NCBI RefSeq assembly: GCF_014205685.1
Contig: NZ_JACIIU010000001.1
Location: 1-64,000, forward strand
Direction: 5' to 3'
From: Paenochrobactrum gallinarii
Lineage (GTDB): Bacteria; Pseudomonadota; Alphaproteobacteria; Rhizobiales; Rhizobiaceae
Length of the DNA: 64,000 bases
A model generated the notes under the pieces. That model ran no database searches and was not told the DNA's origin. It worked only from the letters and a program-made list of their open reading frames with translations. This document shows, one piece after another, positions 39,580-48,381 of this stretch (the first letter of the stretch is position 1; each line of letters opens with the position of its first letter). The translations under genes were made by a program, and so were the position numbers.

Positions 39580-39978
39580 ACGCCAAAACGCTTCAATCTT
39601 GCATCTTTGTTCAATTTATATTTGTCTAAAGATCAAATTCACGCGAAAAAGGACATAATTTATTAGAATTTGCTTCTAATTCGCTAAACAGCAATTATAT
39701 AGGTCGCAGCCTGAAACCAATGTAGCGGTTTTCAGATAGATGACATGCGCAAGCCATGAAGAGAGCATTTTTAATGTCTCAACAGACACTATAAATGCTC
39801 TGAGCATGAACTGCGTTATAATGAACATAGTAAACCGGATTATACCCAACCGTATGATCCGGTGCGTATTGAGGCTTTCCCTATTTTAAGAAAAGCGCTA
39901 CATACGCGTTAAATGTTTGCATATTGCGAACGAAAATTCGTAAAGCCGGAAGGCAAAAGCCTAAAAAGGAAACAGATC
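39580..39978. other. Non-coding region upstream of acpXL
   Basis: About 400 bp. A hairpin with nested arms (agagcattt 39762-39770 with aaatgctct 39793-39801, inner gtct/agac) ends 16 bp before a TATAAT (39817-39822) that may be the acpXL operon promoter; no clear -35 is seen. The acpXL frame is open back to 39913, but that part is not conserved. Confidence 0.45.
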
Positions 39979-40257
39979 TTGTCCTCAACTTTTGACAAAG
40001 TCGCAGATATTATTGCCGAAACCAGTGAAATCGATCGCGATACAATCACTCCAGAAAGCCATACAATTGACGATCTGGGCATCGACAGCCTCGATTTCCT
40101 TGATATCGTTTTCGCAATCGACAAAGCATTCGGCATCAAGATTCCACTTGAACAGTGGACTCAGGAAGTAAACGAAGGCAAAGCGCCGACCGAAGAATAT
40201 TTTGTGCTGAAAAACCTCTGCGCAAAAATCGATGAACTGGTTGCTGCTAAGGCTTAA
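39979..40257 (+). CDS. acpXL: Acyl carrier protein AcpXL (very-long-chain fatty acids of lipid A)
   Basis: Specialised acyl carrier for the 28-carbon hydroxylated chain added to rhizobial and Brucella lipid A. The phosphopantetheine serine is S37 in [16 protein letters not shown]. The start is TTG 39979: AAGGA lies 8 bp upstream, and the product is then 92 residues beginning [12 protein letters not shown], the usual AcpXL length. The longer frame from ATG 39913 adds an unconserved basic stretch. First gene of a cluster with fabF2XL, fabF1XL, adhXL and lpxXL. Confidence 0.95.
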   Translation: MSSTFDKVADIIAETSEIDRDTITPESHTIDDLGIDSLDFLDIVFAIDKAFGIKIPLEQWTQEVNEGKAPTEEYFVLKNLCAKIDELVAAKA

Positions 40258-40314
40258 TTGCCTGAAGCCTACGTTTAAACGCCTTATCAGCCGTGGAGAT
40301 CATACGAAGCCACC

Positions 40315-41463
40315 ATGCAAAGCAATAAAGTTCTCATAACCGGAATTGGCATCATTTCCTCCCTTGGTGAAGGTCTTGAAGCGCATTGGAATGCTTTCAG
40401 CTCAACCGACACAAAGCCGCAGTTGGAAACAACTGAATTTGCGCCATATGTGGTGCACAAGCTTGGTGAAGTTGACTGGAATTGCCAAATTCCGAAGCGC
40501 AGTGATCAGCGTCAGATGGAAACATGGCAGAGGCTCGGCACTTATGCTGCCGGTCTTGCGCTGGAAGATGCCGGTATCAAAGATGATGAGAACCTTTGCG
40601 CGACCATGGATATGGTGGTCGGTGCTGGTGGCGGCGAACGTGACATTTCCGTTGACACCCAAATTCTGGAAGAAGGCCGCGTGAATGAAAACCGCGGTCT
40701 GATGCTCAATGACAAATTGTCAACGGAATTACGGCCAACATTATTTCTGGCGCAGCTTTCCAATCTGCTCGCCGGAAATATTTCTATCGTTCACAAAGTA
40801 ACCGGTTCTTCACGCACCTTTATGGGTGAAGAAGGCGCTGGCATTTCGGCAATTGAAACCGCTGCTGCACGCATTCGCTCTGGTCAGAGCACCCATGCGC
40901 TGGTGGGCGGTTCTTACAATGCCGAACATTTCGACATGATTCTCGGTCATGAACTTGGCGGCCTGCTGAAACATGATGGCTGGGCACCGGTCTGGTCGCG
41001 TGAAGGTTCAGCCGGCGGCGGCATGATTTCCGGCTCCGGCGGCGTATTCTTAGTGCTGGAAAGCGAAGCTCATGCTAAAGCGCGTGGTGCACGCGCCTAT
41101 GCCGAAATTGCAGAAATGTTAACTTCACAAATTCAGCGCGATAACAGCGATTTGCAAGAAGTGATCAGCGATATGCTGGCGCGCGCAGGCAGTGCCGATG
41201 TCACCATTTCCGGTGTATCAGGTGCGCATCAGGCAACTGTGGCCGAAAAAGCAGCGCTTGAAGCTGCAAAAATCAATTATCAGGATGTCACCAGCCTGAC
41301 CGGTCATTTGCGCGAAGCACAGTTCCCGTTGACTGTAGCCTTGGCTGCATTGAGCGTCTGGAAGGGTAAAGCTCTGGCAGATCAGACAGATGTTGCCTCT
41401 GCCCTTGCCACCACAATCGGCGCTTCACGCGCTGAAGGCATTGCCAAACTGGTTAAAGCATAA
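40315..41463 (+). CDS. fabF2XL: Ketosynthase-like protein FabF2XL lacking the catalytic cysteine
   Basis: 382-residue thiolase-fold protein of the AcpXL cluster. Where active ketosynthases read STACASG, this protein reads MGEEGAG (170-176), placing Glu173 at the nucleophile Cys position. The NAHGTST histidine motif is also absent (SGVSGAH in that region). This is the pattern of a chain-length factor, which has Gln at the equivalent position and pairs with an active ketosynthase. The next gene, 9 bp on, is an intact ketosynthase. Non-catalytic partner status is inference from aligned residues; the family name follows the rhizobial cluster order. Confidence 0.85.
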   Translation: MQSNKVLITGIGIISSLGEGLEAHWNAFSSTDTKPQLETTEFAPYVVHKLGEVDWNCQIPKRSDQRQMETWQRLGTYAAGLALEDAGIKDDENLCATMDMVVGAGGGERDISVDTQILEEGRVNENRGLMLNDKLSTELRPTLFLAQLSNLLAGNISIVHKVTGSSRTFMGEEGAGISAIETAAARIRSGQSTHALVGGSYNAEHFDMILGHELGGLLKHDGWAPVWSREGSAGGGMISGSGGVFLVLESEAHAKARGARAYAEIAEMLTSQIQRDNSDLQEVISDMLARAGSADVTISGVSGAHQATVAEKAALEAAKINYQDVTSLTGHLREAQFPLTVALAALSVWKGKALADQTDVASALATTIGASRAEGIAKLVKA

Positions 41464-41471
41464 GGAAGAGG

Positions 41472-42752
41472 ATGATGACAAAATATCTCGATCACCTCGG
41501 TCGTCCTCTGGTCGCAATCACCGGTGCCGGTGTTGTTTCATCCCTTGGTCAGGGCAAACAGGATAACTGGAATGCGCTTACAAGCGGCAAGTCCGGTATC
41601 CATGCGATCAATCGTTTTCCAACCGATAATCTCAAAACCCGTTTTGCCGGTACGGTCGATTTTCTGACCGAGAGCGAAATGGGCGCATCAGCTCTTTCAC
41701 AAGCGCTTGCGCGCATTGCCGGTGAAGAAGCCATTGCACAGTCCGGTCTCTCTGTGTCCGATTTTGGCGGACCGATGTTTTTGGCTGCGCCACCGGTTGA
41801 ACTTGATTGGAAAAGCCGCTTTGCACTGGATGCAAGCGTAAAAGACAAAGGCCCTGCCAGCTATCAATTACTGCTGGAGGCTTGCCGCAAGCAGCGTCAG
41901 CAAGATTTTTTCAGCACCACGCAATTTGGCTATATTGCTGAGCAGCTGGCCAATCATTTTGGCACACGCGGCCTGCCGGTCACCCTGTCCACCGCTTGCG
42001 CATCGGGTGCCACAGCTATCCAGCTTGGTGCAGAAGCTATTCGCCGTGGCGAAAGCGACCGTGTTTTGGCAATCGGTACCGATGGTTCGGTTTCCGCAGA
42101 AGCGCTCATCCGCTTCTCACTGCTTTCCGCCCTTTCCACCCATAATGATGCGCCTGAAAAAGCCTCCCGTCCGTTCTCCAAAGACCGTGACGGCTTTGCA
42201 ATGGCTGAAGGCTCCGGCGCATTGGTCATGGAATCACTGGAATCAGCACTTGCACGCGGTGCAAAAATTCTTGGTCTTCTGGCTGGTTGCGGCGAAAAAG
42301 CCGATGATTTCCACCGCACCCGCTCCAAGCCTGATGCCTCACCGGCAATCGGCACTGTAAGCGGTGCATTGGCAGATGCCGGCCTGACCATTGATCAGAT
42401 TTCTTACATCAATGCCCATGGCACTTCGACACCTGAAAATGACAAGATGGAATATCTGGCGCTTTCAACTGTGTTTGGTGACAGAATGGAAAATATTCCT
42501 GTTTCCTCCAACAAGTCGATGATCGGTCATGCACTGACCGCTGCCGGTGCCATTGAAGCCGTCTTCTCATTATTGACGATCCAGACCGGCACTTTGCCGC
42601 CAACCATCAACTATGACAATCCTGACCCGTCTATTCCGCTGGATGTGGTGCCGAATGTCAAACGCGAAAGCAAAGTCACTTCTGTGCTTTCCAACTCGTT
42701 TGGTTTTGGCGGCCAGAATACCAGTCTTATTTTGACAGCCGAGCCAAAGTAA
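41472..42752 (+). CDS. fabF1XL: 3-oxoacyl-ACP synthase II-type FabF1XL
   Basis: Condensing enzyme for elongating acyl-AcpXL toward very-long-chain lengths. All catalytic residues are intact: Cys176 in STACASGA, His316 in INAHGTST, Lys348 and His353 in SSNKSMIGHALTAAGA, and the C-terminal SFGFGGQN loop. The 426 residues are the normal length. GGAAGAGG precedes tandem ATGs at 41472 and 41475. It probably forms a heterodimer with the Cys-less protein encoded 9 bp upstream. Confidence 0.94.
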   Translation: MMTKYLDHLGRPLVAITGAGVVSSLGQGKQDNWNALTSGKSGIHAINRFPTDNLKTRFAGTVDFLTESEMGASALSQALARIAGEEAIAQSGLSVSDFGGPMFLAAPPVELDWKSRFALDASVKDKGPASYQLLLEACRKQRQQDFFSTTQFGYIAEQLANHFGTRGLPVTLSTACASGATAIQLGAEAIRRGESDRVLAIGTDGSVSAEALIRFSLLSALSTHNDAPEKASRPFSKDRDGFAMAEGSGALVMESLESALARGAKILGLLAGCGEKADDFHRTRSKPDASPAIGTVSGALADAGLTIDQISYINAHGTSTPENDKMEYLALSTVFGDRMENIPVSSNKSMIGHALTAAGAIEAVFSLLTIQTGTLPPTINYDNPDPSIPLDVVPNVKRESKVTSVLSNSFGFGGQNTSLILTAEPK

Positions 42753-42784
42753 CATCTGGCTGTCATTGACCATAATTTAAATAA

Positions 42785-42814
42785 AATCCCGGTAAGCAAA
42801 TGCTTTCCGGGATT
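42785..42814. other. Hairpin between fabF1XL and adhXL
   Basis: aatcccgg (42785-42792) pairs with ccgggatt (42807-42814), loop 14 nt. The plus strand lacks a T-tail, so it may be a weak terminator or processing site inside the operon. Confidence 0.35.
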
Positions 42815-42904
42815 AAACTTTCAAATATCTTGCCCATAAAACTACACACTTTGGGCTAAAAACTATTTTGGGACAATTAAAGCCCAAGGTTAGAGGATAA
42901 TTTC

Positions 42905-43933
42905 ATGCGCGCTTTGCAGCTTCTTGATGATCGTCGTCTTGAGATCACCGATATGGCACCACCACCCCCGCCAGCTGCGGGTGAAGTCACCGTCAATATC
43001 AAAGCCGTTGCGCTTAACCATATCGACGTTTGGGGCTGGCGCGGCATGGCATTTGCCAAGCGCAAAATGCCGCTCGTGATTGGTGCAGAAGCTTCCGGCG
43101 TTGTTTCCGCTGTCGGGCCCGGCGTTGCAGGTCTGCTGCCAGGTCAGCTCGTTTCCATTTATGGCGCACGCACATGCGGCCTTTGTAAAGCTTGCCGCGA
43201 AGGCCGCGACAATCTCTGCGAACACGTCTCCGGCGTTCATGGTTTCCATCTTGATGGTTTTGCCTGTGAAGCAGTTAACCTGCCAGCACGCCTTCTCATC
43301 CCTGCACCACCTAACGTTGATGCCATTGGTGCAGCTGTCGCCCCTGTTACCTTCGGTACCGTTGAGCACATGCTGTTTGACAATGCCAAATTGCAGCCGG
43401 GTGAATCCATTCTCATTCAGGCCGGTGGTTCGGGTATCGGCACTGCCGCTATTCAGCTGGCTAAGAAAATGGGCTGTACAGTTTACACCACTGTTGGCTC
43501 CAACGACAAAATTGAAAAAGCCAAGGCGCTTGGTGCCGATCACGTCATCAACTACCGCGAAGACCGCTTTGAAGGCGTCATGCGCAAGCTGACCAAGAAA
43601 AAAGGCGTCGATGTGGTGTTTGAACATGTGGGTGCGGACACTTGGGCAGGCTCGATGCTCAGCCTCAAGCGCGGCGGTCGTCTGGTCACTTGCGGCTCCA
43701 CCTCCGGTGTATCAACAAGCATGAACCTGATGATGCTGTTCCAGCAGCAGCTGAAGCTTCTCGGCTCATTTGGTTGCCGCATGGAAAACATGGCCGATGC
43801 CATGCAGAAAATGGCACAGGGCATTGTATCACCGGTGATTGATACCGTTGTTGGTTTTGATGAAATCGACACCGCGCTCAAGCGCATGGAAGGCCGTGAC
43901 GTATTCGGCAAGATTATCCTGACTATTGAGTAA
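42905..43933 (+). CDS. adhXL: Zinc-type alcohol dehydrogenase of the AcpXL cluster
   Basis: 342-residue MDR-superfamily oxidoreductase. A structural zinc lobe is suggested by CGLCKACREGRDNLC near residues 93-107, and the nucleotide fold by QAGGSGIGTAAIQLA near 176-190. In rhizobial clusters this gene sits between the ketosynthases and lpxXL and is thought to act in making or modifying the 27-hydroxy chain; the exact reaction is unproven. The lpxXL frame begins at its stop codon, so the two are coupled. Confidence 0.9.
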   Translation: MRALQLLDDRRLEITDMAPPPPPAAGEVTVNIKAVALNHIDVWGWRGMAFAKRKMPLVIGAEASGVVSAVGPGVAGLLPGQLVSIYGARTCGLCKACREGRDNLCEHVSGVHGFHLDGFACEAVNLPARLLIPAPPNVDAIGAAVAPVTFGTVEHMLFDNAKLQPGESILIQAGGSGIGTAAIQLAKKMGCTVYTTVGSNDKIEKAKALGADHVINYREDRFEGVMRKLTKKKGVDVVFEHVGADTWAGSMLSLKRGGRLVTCGSTSGVSTSMNLMMLFQQQLKLLGSFGCRMENMADAMQKMAQGIVSPVIDTVVGFDEIDTALKRMEGRDVFGKIILTIE

Positions 43934-43934
43934 T

Positions 43935-44858
43935 ATGTTCAAGCTTAAACTCCTTGCCTTTCGCTACAGCCAGAAATTAAAACAGTTTAATTACTGGCTG
44001 CTGGCGCAGACAATCTTCGTGATTTTTGCGGTTTTGCGGCTGTTGCCTGCCAATGCGGCCATCCGCTTTTGTGCATGGTTCGCCCGTAAAATCGGCCCTT
44101 TGACGCCACGTCATAAGGTGGCAGTTGATAATTTGCGCCACGCTTATCCGGAAAAATCCGAAGATGACATCCAGGCTATCGCCCGCGAAATGTGGGACAG
44201 CATGGCAAGGCTGTTTGCTGAATATATTTTCCTTGATGCCATTTTTGACTTCGACCCGAATGCGACGGAAAAAGGTCTGGTCGAAGTTGATGGTATTCAG
44301 ATTTTTGAACGCCTTCGCGATGAGAAGAAGCCACATATTTTCTTCACCGCGCATACGGGTAATTTCGAACTTCTGCCAATTTGCGCAGCGACCTACGGAT
44401 TGGATGTCACGGCGCTTTTCCGCCCGCCAAACAATCCTTACATCGCCAAGCGTGTATTGAAGGCACGACGCACTAATATGGGGCATCTTGTACCTTCCAA
44501 GGCGGGTGCGGCTTGGTCTCTGGCCAGTATTTTAAGTGATGGCGGCAATGTTGGTGTTTTGGTTGACCAAAAATTCCATCGCGGCGTTGAGAGCACATTC
44601 TTTGATCGTCCGGTTAAAACCAATCCGCTTTTAGCCAAACTTGCGCGCCAATATGATTGCGATGTCTATCCGGCACGCTGCATCAGGCTCCCCGGCGGCC
44701 GCTATCGCCTGGAGCTGAAAGAGCGCATGGAATTGCCACGCGACACGCAAGGTCAGGTGGATATTGCTGCAACTGCACAGCTTTTAAATGATACAGTTGA
44801 AGAATGGGTGCGCGAATATCCGGGTCAATGGATGTGGTTCCATAAACGCTGGGGTTAA
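43935..44858 (+). CDS. lpxXL: Lipid A very-long-chain acyltransferase LpxXL
   Basis: Transfers the very-long-chain hydroxy acyl group from AcpXL to lipid A at the inner membrane. The HX4E acyltransferase motif is H140-TGNF-E145 (FTAHTGNFELL). An N-terminal hydrophobic helix (about 19-37) anchors it. ATG 43935 lies 1 bp after the adhXL stop; a TTG 9 bp upstream overlaps adhXL. There is no strong ribosome site, consistent with coupled translation. Last gene of the cluster. Confidence 0.93.
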   Translation: MFKLKLLAFRYSQKLKQFNYWLLAQTIFVIFAVLRLLPANAAIRFCAWFARKIGPLTPRHKVAVDNLRHAYPEKSEDDIQAIAREMWDSMARLFAEYIFLDAIFDFDPNATEKGLVEVDGIQIFERLRDEKKPHIFFTAHTGNFELLPICAATYGLDVTALFRPPNNPYIAKRVLKARRTNMGHLVPSKAGAAWSLASILSDGGNVGVLVDQKFHRGVESTFFDRPVKTNPLLAKLARQYDCDVYPARCIRLPGGRYRLELKERMELPRDTQGQVDIAATAQLLNDTVEEWVREYPGQWMWFHKRWG

Positions 44859-44935
44859 CTGGCGGATAAATGTCCTGCGACCTTACACAAGCTTGTATGC
44901 ATAGAGATAGCATGTTAACCGCAAAACAACGGTAC

Positions 44936-44955
44936 AAAGCCTGATCAGGGCTTTT
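44936..44955 (+). terminator. Possible terminator after lpxXL
   Basis: AAAGCC / GGGCTTT flanks the palindrome CTGATCAG and ends in T4. The stem needs a bulge and lies only 18 bp before the rpe start codon, so confidence is modest. Confidence 0.4.
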
Positions 44956-44972
44956 CAAACAAGGATTTTCTG

Positions 44973-45650
44973 ATGTCCCGCCCGATTATCATTGCACCTT
45001 CCATTCTCGCTTCTGACTTTTCCAAGCTTGGTCAGGAAATCAAAGATGTTGTGACCGCCGGTGCGGACTGGATCCATATTGATGTGATGGATGGTCATTT
45101 TGTACCGAACATCACTTTTGGCCCAGATGTGGTCAAAGCTATTCGTCCCCACACCGATGCAGTGTTTGACACCCATTTGATGATCGCCCCTTGCGATGCC
45201 TATCTTGAAGGCTTTGCCAAAGCCGGTTCAGACATCATCACAATTCACTCAGAAGCAGGCCCTCACCTGCACCGCTCATTGCAGGCCATTCGCGGTCTTG
45301 GCAAAAAGGCCGGTGTGGCACTCAATCCGGGCACACCTGTTTCAGCGCTTGAAAACGTCATTGATGATGTTGATCTGATTTTGGTGATGACAGTTAATCC
45401 GGGCTTTGGTGGTCAGAAATTCATCACCTCGATGCTGCCTAAAATTGCTCAGGTCAATGCGCTGATCGGCAATCGCCCGATTGATTTGCAGATCGACGGC
45501 GGCGTGACGCCGGACAATGCAGGCGCTGCCGCGAAAGCCGGTGCCAATTCGCTTGTCGCAGGCTCCTCTGTTTACAAGGCCGGTAATCTGGAAGGTTACC
45601 GTGCCAATATCGAGGCCATCCGCAAAGCTGCGGAAACAGGCCGCGCTTAA
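44973..45650 (+). CDS. rpe: Ribulose-phosphate 3-epimerase
   Basis: Interconverts ribulose 5-phosphate and xylulose 5-phosphate in the pentose phosphate pathway. The 225-residue TIM barrel has [13 protein letters not shown] at the N-terminus, the metal motif [19 protein letters not shown], the catalytic [12 protein letters not shown] loop and the phosphate-binding [10 protein letters not shown]. The start is ATG 44973 after AAGGATTTTCTG. It is followed by its own hairpin terminator. Confidence 0.96.
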   Translation: MSRPIIIAPSILASDFSKLGQEIKDVVTAGADWIHIDVMDGHFVPNITFGPDVVKAIRPHTDAVFDTHLMIAPCDAYLEGFAKAGSDIITIHSEAGPHLHRSLQAIRGLGKKAGVALNPGTPVSALENVIDDVDLILVMTVNPGFGGQKFITSMLPKIAQVNALIGNRPIDLQIDGGVTPDNAGAAAKAGANSLVAGSSVYKAGNLEGYRANIEAIRKAAETGRA

Positions 45651-45661
45651 TTGAATTCTCA

Positions 45662-45694
45662 CAGGCGGATAGCAATATCCGCCTGATTTCATTT
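45662..45694 (+). terminator. Terminator of rpe
   Basis: A 10-bp perfect stem (caggcggata 45662-45671 with tatccgcctg 45676-45685) and GCAA loop is followed by atttcattt. The stem is strong, the tail mixed. Confidence 0.75.
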
Positions 45695-45753
45695 AAAACC
45701 GCCGGTTACTCCCCTAACTGGTTTTCTCGTCGAGTACACATTAGGAAACGCAC

Positions 45754-47061
45754 ATGATCCCGCGCTATTCCCGCCCTGAAATGGTTGCCATCTGGTCGCC
45801 GGAAACCAAATTCCGCATTTGGTTTGAAATTGAAGCTCATGCTTGTGATGCATTGGCCGAAATCGGCGTTATCCCGAAAGAATCCGCTAAAACCATCTGG
45901 GAAAAAGGCGGCGCAGCAAAGTTTGATGTCGCTCGTATTGATGAAATCGAAGCTGTCACCAAACATGACGTGATTGCATTCCTCACCCATCTGGCTGAAT
46001 TTGTGGGCCCTGACTCACGCTTCATCCATCAGGGCATGACCTCGTCAGACGTGCTTGACACCTGCTTCAACGTGCAGCTGATGCGCGCTTCCGACTTACT
46101 GCTTGCCGACCTTGACAAGCTGCTTGCAGCGCTTAAAACCCGCGCCTATGAGCATAAAGACACCGTCACCATCGGCCGCAGCCATGGCATTCACGCTGAG
46201 CCGATCACGTTCGGCCTCAAAATGGCGCTGGCCTATGCTGAGTTTGAACGCTGCCGTGAGCGCCTCGTTGCAGCACGTGAAGAAATTGCCACTTGCGCCA
46301 TCTCCGGTGCAGTCGGCACCTTCGCTAATATCGACCCGCGTGTTGAAGAGCACGTTGCTAAAGCGCTTGGCATGAAGGCTGAGCCGGTATCTACGCAGGT
46401 TATCCCGCGCGACCGTCATGCGATGTATTTTGCAACCCTTGGCGTTATCGCTTCATCGGTTGAACGTCTGGCTGTTGAAATTCGTCATCTGCAGCGCACC
46501 GAAGTTCTGGAAGCTGAGGAATATTTCTCACCTGGCCAGAAGGGCTCGTCTGCGATGCCGCATAAGCGCAACCCTGTGCTGACCGAGAACCTCACCGGCC
46601 TTGCCCGCATGGTTCGCTCTTTCGCAATGCCTGCGATGGAAAATGTCGCCCTTTGGCATGAGCGCGATATTTCGCACTCTTCCGTTGAGCGTATGATCGG
46701 CCCTGATGCAACAGTCACGCTTGACTTTGCACTTGCACGCCTCACCGGCGTGATTGAAAAGCTGCTGGTTTATCCTGAAAACATGATGGCCAACATGAAC
46801 AAGTTCCGTGGCCTTGTGCACTCGCAGCGCGTACTTTTGGCTCTCACACAGGCTGGCATCAGCCGTGAAGACTCATACCGTCTGGTTCAGCGCAATGCGA
46901 TGAAGGTCTGGGAACAGGGCAAGGATTTCCTGGAAGAATTGCTGGCAGACGAAGAAGTCCGAGCGGCTCTGAGCGAAGAAGAAATCCGTGAAAAGTTCGA
47001 CCTCGCATATCATACCAAGCATGTCGATACGATTTTCAACCGCGTTTTCGGTGATAAATAA
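45754..47061 (+). CDS. purB: Adenylosuccinate lyase
   Basis: Catalyses two fumarate-releasing steps in purine synthesis (SAICAR to AICAR, adenylosuccinate to AMP). The 435 residues belong to the fumarase/aspartase superfamily. FIHQGMTSSDVLDT near residue 90, TIGRSHGIHAEP with the catalytic His near 141, and the signature loop GSSAMPHKRNPV near 263 are all present. ATG 45754 follows TTAGGAAACGCAC. Single gene with a strong terminator. Confidence 0.97.
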   Translation: MIPRYSRPEMVAIWSPETKFRIWFEIEAHACDALAEIGVIPKESAKTIWEKGGAAKFDVARIDEIEAVTKHDVIAFLTHLAEFVGPDSRFIHQGMTSSDVLDTCFNVQLMRASDLLLADLDKLLAALKTRAYEHKDTVTIGRSHGIHAEPITFGLKMALAYAEFERCRERLVAAREEIATCAISGAVGTFANIDPRVEEHVAKALGMKAEPVSTQVIPRDRHAMYFATLGVIASSVERLAVEIRHLQRTEVLEAEEYFSPGQKGSSAMPHKRNPVLTENLTGLARMVRSFAMPAMENVALWHERDISHSSVERMIGPDATVTLDFALARLTGVIEKLLVYPENMMANMNKFRGLVHSQRVLLALTQAGISREDSYRLVQRNAMKVWEQGKDFLEELLADEEVRAALSEEEIREKFDLAYHTKHVDTIFNRVFGDK

Positions 47062-47115
47062 TCGGCGTAAAAATCTGTAACGGCAGCGCCCTTTCAGATT
47101 AAATCAATTTGATAA

Positions 47116-47155
47116 AAAATACTCCCATCATATTGATATAATGGGAGTATTTTAA
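47116..47155 (+). terminator. Intrinsic terminator of purB
   Basis: A 13-bp perfect stem, aaaatactcccat (47116-47128) with atgggagtatttt (47141-47153), is followed by T-rich sequence. Confidence 0.88.
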
Positions 47156-47165
47156 TTTTAAAATC

Positions 47166-47221
47166 TGAGGAAGTGGTAATCAAGAAAGAAAACTTACCGA
47201 ACTTCTTGATTTCCCTCCTCA
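47166..47221 (+). promoter_or_regulatory. Long imperfect hairpin in the leader of the MTA/SAH nucleosidase gene
   Basis: tgagga (47166-47171) pairs with tcctca (47216-47221), and aatcaagaa (47178-47186) with ttcttgatt (47203-47211), with an internal loop between the two stems. It lies 49 bp before the start codon. No known SAM or SAH riboswitch consensus was recognised. A structural leader is inferred only. Confidence 0.4.
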
Positions 47222-47269
47222 CAATCGACCAAAATAACCAACCATATCAACTCATAAAGAGACATTGAG

Positions 47270-48160
47270 ATGAAGTTTATTCCTGCTCTCCTCGCCCTGA
47301 CTGTCAGCACCTCAGCCTTTGCTGATGACGCATCCCGCATTGCAGTCATGTCTGCCTTTGAACCTGAATGGATTGTGCTGCAAGAAAAGCTTAGCGACCG
47401 TCAGGAAGTTGAACTGAACGGCACAAAATTTCTGACCGGTAAAATTGAAGGCAAGGACGTCGTCCTGTTTCTCTCCGGCGTCAGCATGGTCAATGCAGCA
47501 ATGACCACCCAAATGGCCATCGATAAATTCAACATCAATGCGATCGTCTTTTCCGGCATTGCGGGCGGCGTTGATCCATCCCTCAACATCGGTGATGTGA
47601 TTGTGCCGGAACAATGGGGGCAATATCTCGAAGCCGTTTATGCGCGTGAAACCGATGGCAAGTTTTCCACTCCGTCTTTCATGCCGACAACCCTGCCAAA
47701 CTACGGCATGATCTTCCCGCGTGAAGTCAGCGTTGCACGTGATGGTGGCCAGATGGAAAAGAAATTCTGGTTCAAGGTTGATGGCAAACTGCTCGAAACC
47801 GCCACCAAGGTGGCCGCAGAAGTGAAGCTGAAAGATTGCGTTGCCGAAAATAAATGCCTCTCCAAAGCCCCTGCCATTCATGTGGGCGGTAATGGTGTGA
47901 CCGGTACAGCATTTGTCGACAATGCGGATTTCCGCGAATATTCATTCGACACATTCAAAGCGACTGTTCTTGATATGGAATCTGCCGCTGTTGCACATGT
48001 TGCGGACACTAATGGCGTGCCATTCATCGCTTTCCGTTCGCTTTCCGACCTTGCAGGTGGCGGTGACGGTGAGAATGAAATGGGCACCTTCATGGGCCTG
48101 GCTTCGGCAAACTCTGCTGCTGTGGTTTCCGCTTTCATCAAGGCACTGCCAGAGAAATAA
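47270..48160 (+). CDS. Secreted 5'-methylthioadenosine/S-adenosylhomocysteine nucleosidase-family protein
   Basis: 296 residues of the purine nucleoside phosphorylase-1 fold. Unlike the usual cytosolic Mtn, it has a Sec signal peptide (MKFIPALLALTVSTSAFA, cleavage before DD at about 19). Family motifs follow: IAVMSAFEPEW, VFSGIAGGVDPSLNIGDV, and the ligand-binding DMESAAVAHV with the Glu. Insertions around 125-190 (with CVAENKC) lengthen it beyond the 230-residue norm. A periplasmic nucleosidase may salvage adenine from extracellular nucleosides or degrade signals; that is inference. Confidence 0.87.
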   Translation: MKFIPALLALTVSTSAFADDASRIAVMSAFEPEWIVLQEKLSDRQEVELNGTKFLTGKIEGKDVVLFLSGVSMVNAAMTTQMAIDKFNINAIVFSGIAGGVDPSLNIGDVIVPEQWGQYLEAVYARETDGKFSTPSFMPTTLPNYGMIFPREVSVARDGGQMEKKFWFKVDGKLLETATKVAAEVKLKDCVAENKCLSKAPAIHVGGNGVTGTAFVDNADFREYSFDTFKATVLDMESAAVAHVADTNGVPFIAFRSLSDLAGGGDGENEMGTFMGLASANSAAVVSAFIKALPEK

Positions 48161-48220
48161 TACAAGAATAATCTGTTTTGTGACGGCAACTCGTAGGCCA
48201 TCATTTTATGCAGTAATTTC

Positions 48221-48256
48221 AAAGAGCCGGAGCAGTTCAATGCTCCGGCTCTTTTC
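48221..48256 (+). terminator. Intrinsic terminator of the MTA/SAH nucleosidase gene
   Basis: A 14-bp perfect stem (aaagagccggagca 48221-48234 with tgctccggctcttt 48241-48254) with a 6-nt loop, followed by TT. It lies 60 bp after the stop. Confidence 0.85.
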
Positions 48257-48381
48257 ATCTCATCAACAGGATGAAGTCATATAGTCTTTAGAAAACACGA
48301 ATATCAATTTATAAAACATAAACAAAATGTTATAGTCATTTTAAAAGATGCAACCGTTCACAACCGCTTTTGGAAAATGAT

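Noticed and set aside
47062..47269. SAM or SAH riboswitch before the nucleosidase gene
   Set aside because: The leader has a hairpin, but none of the conserved segments of known SAM-II or SAH aptamers was recognised.
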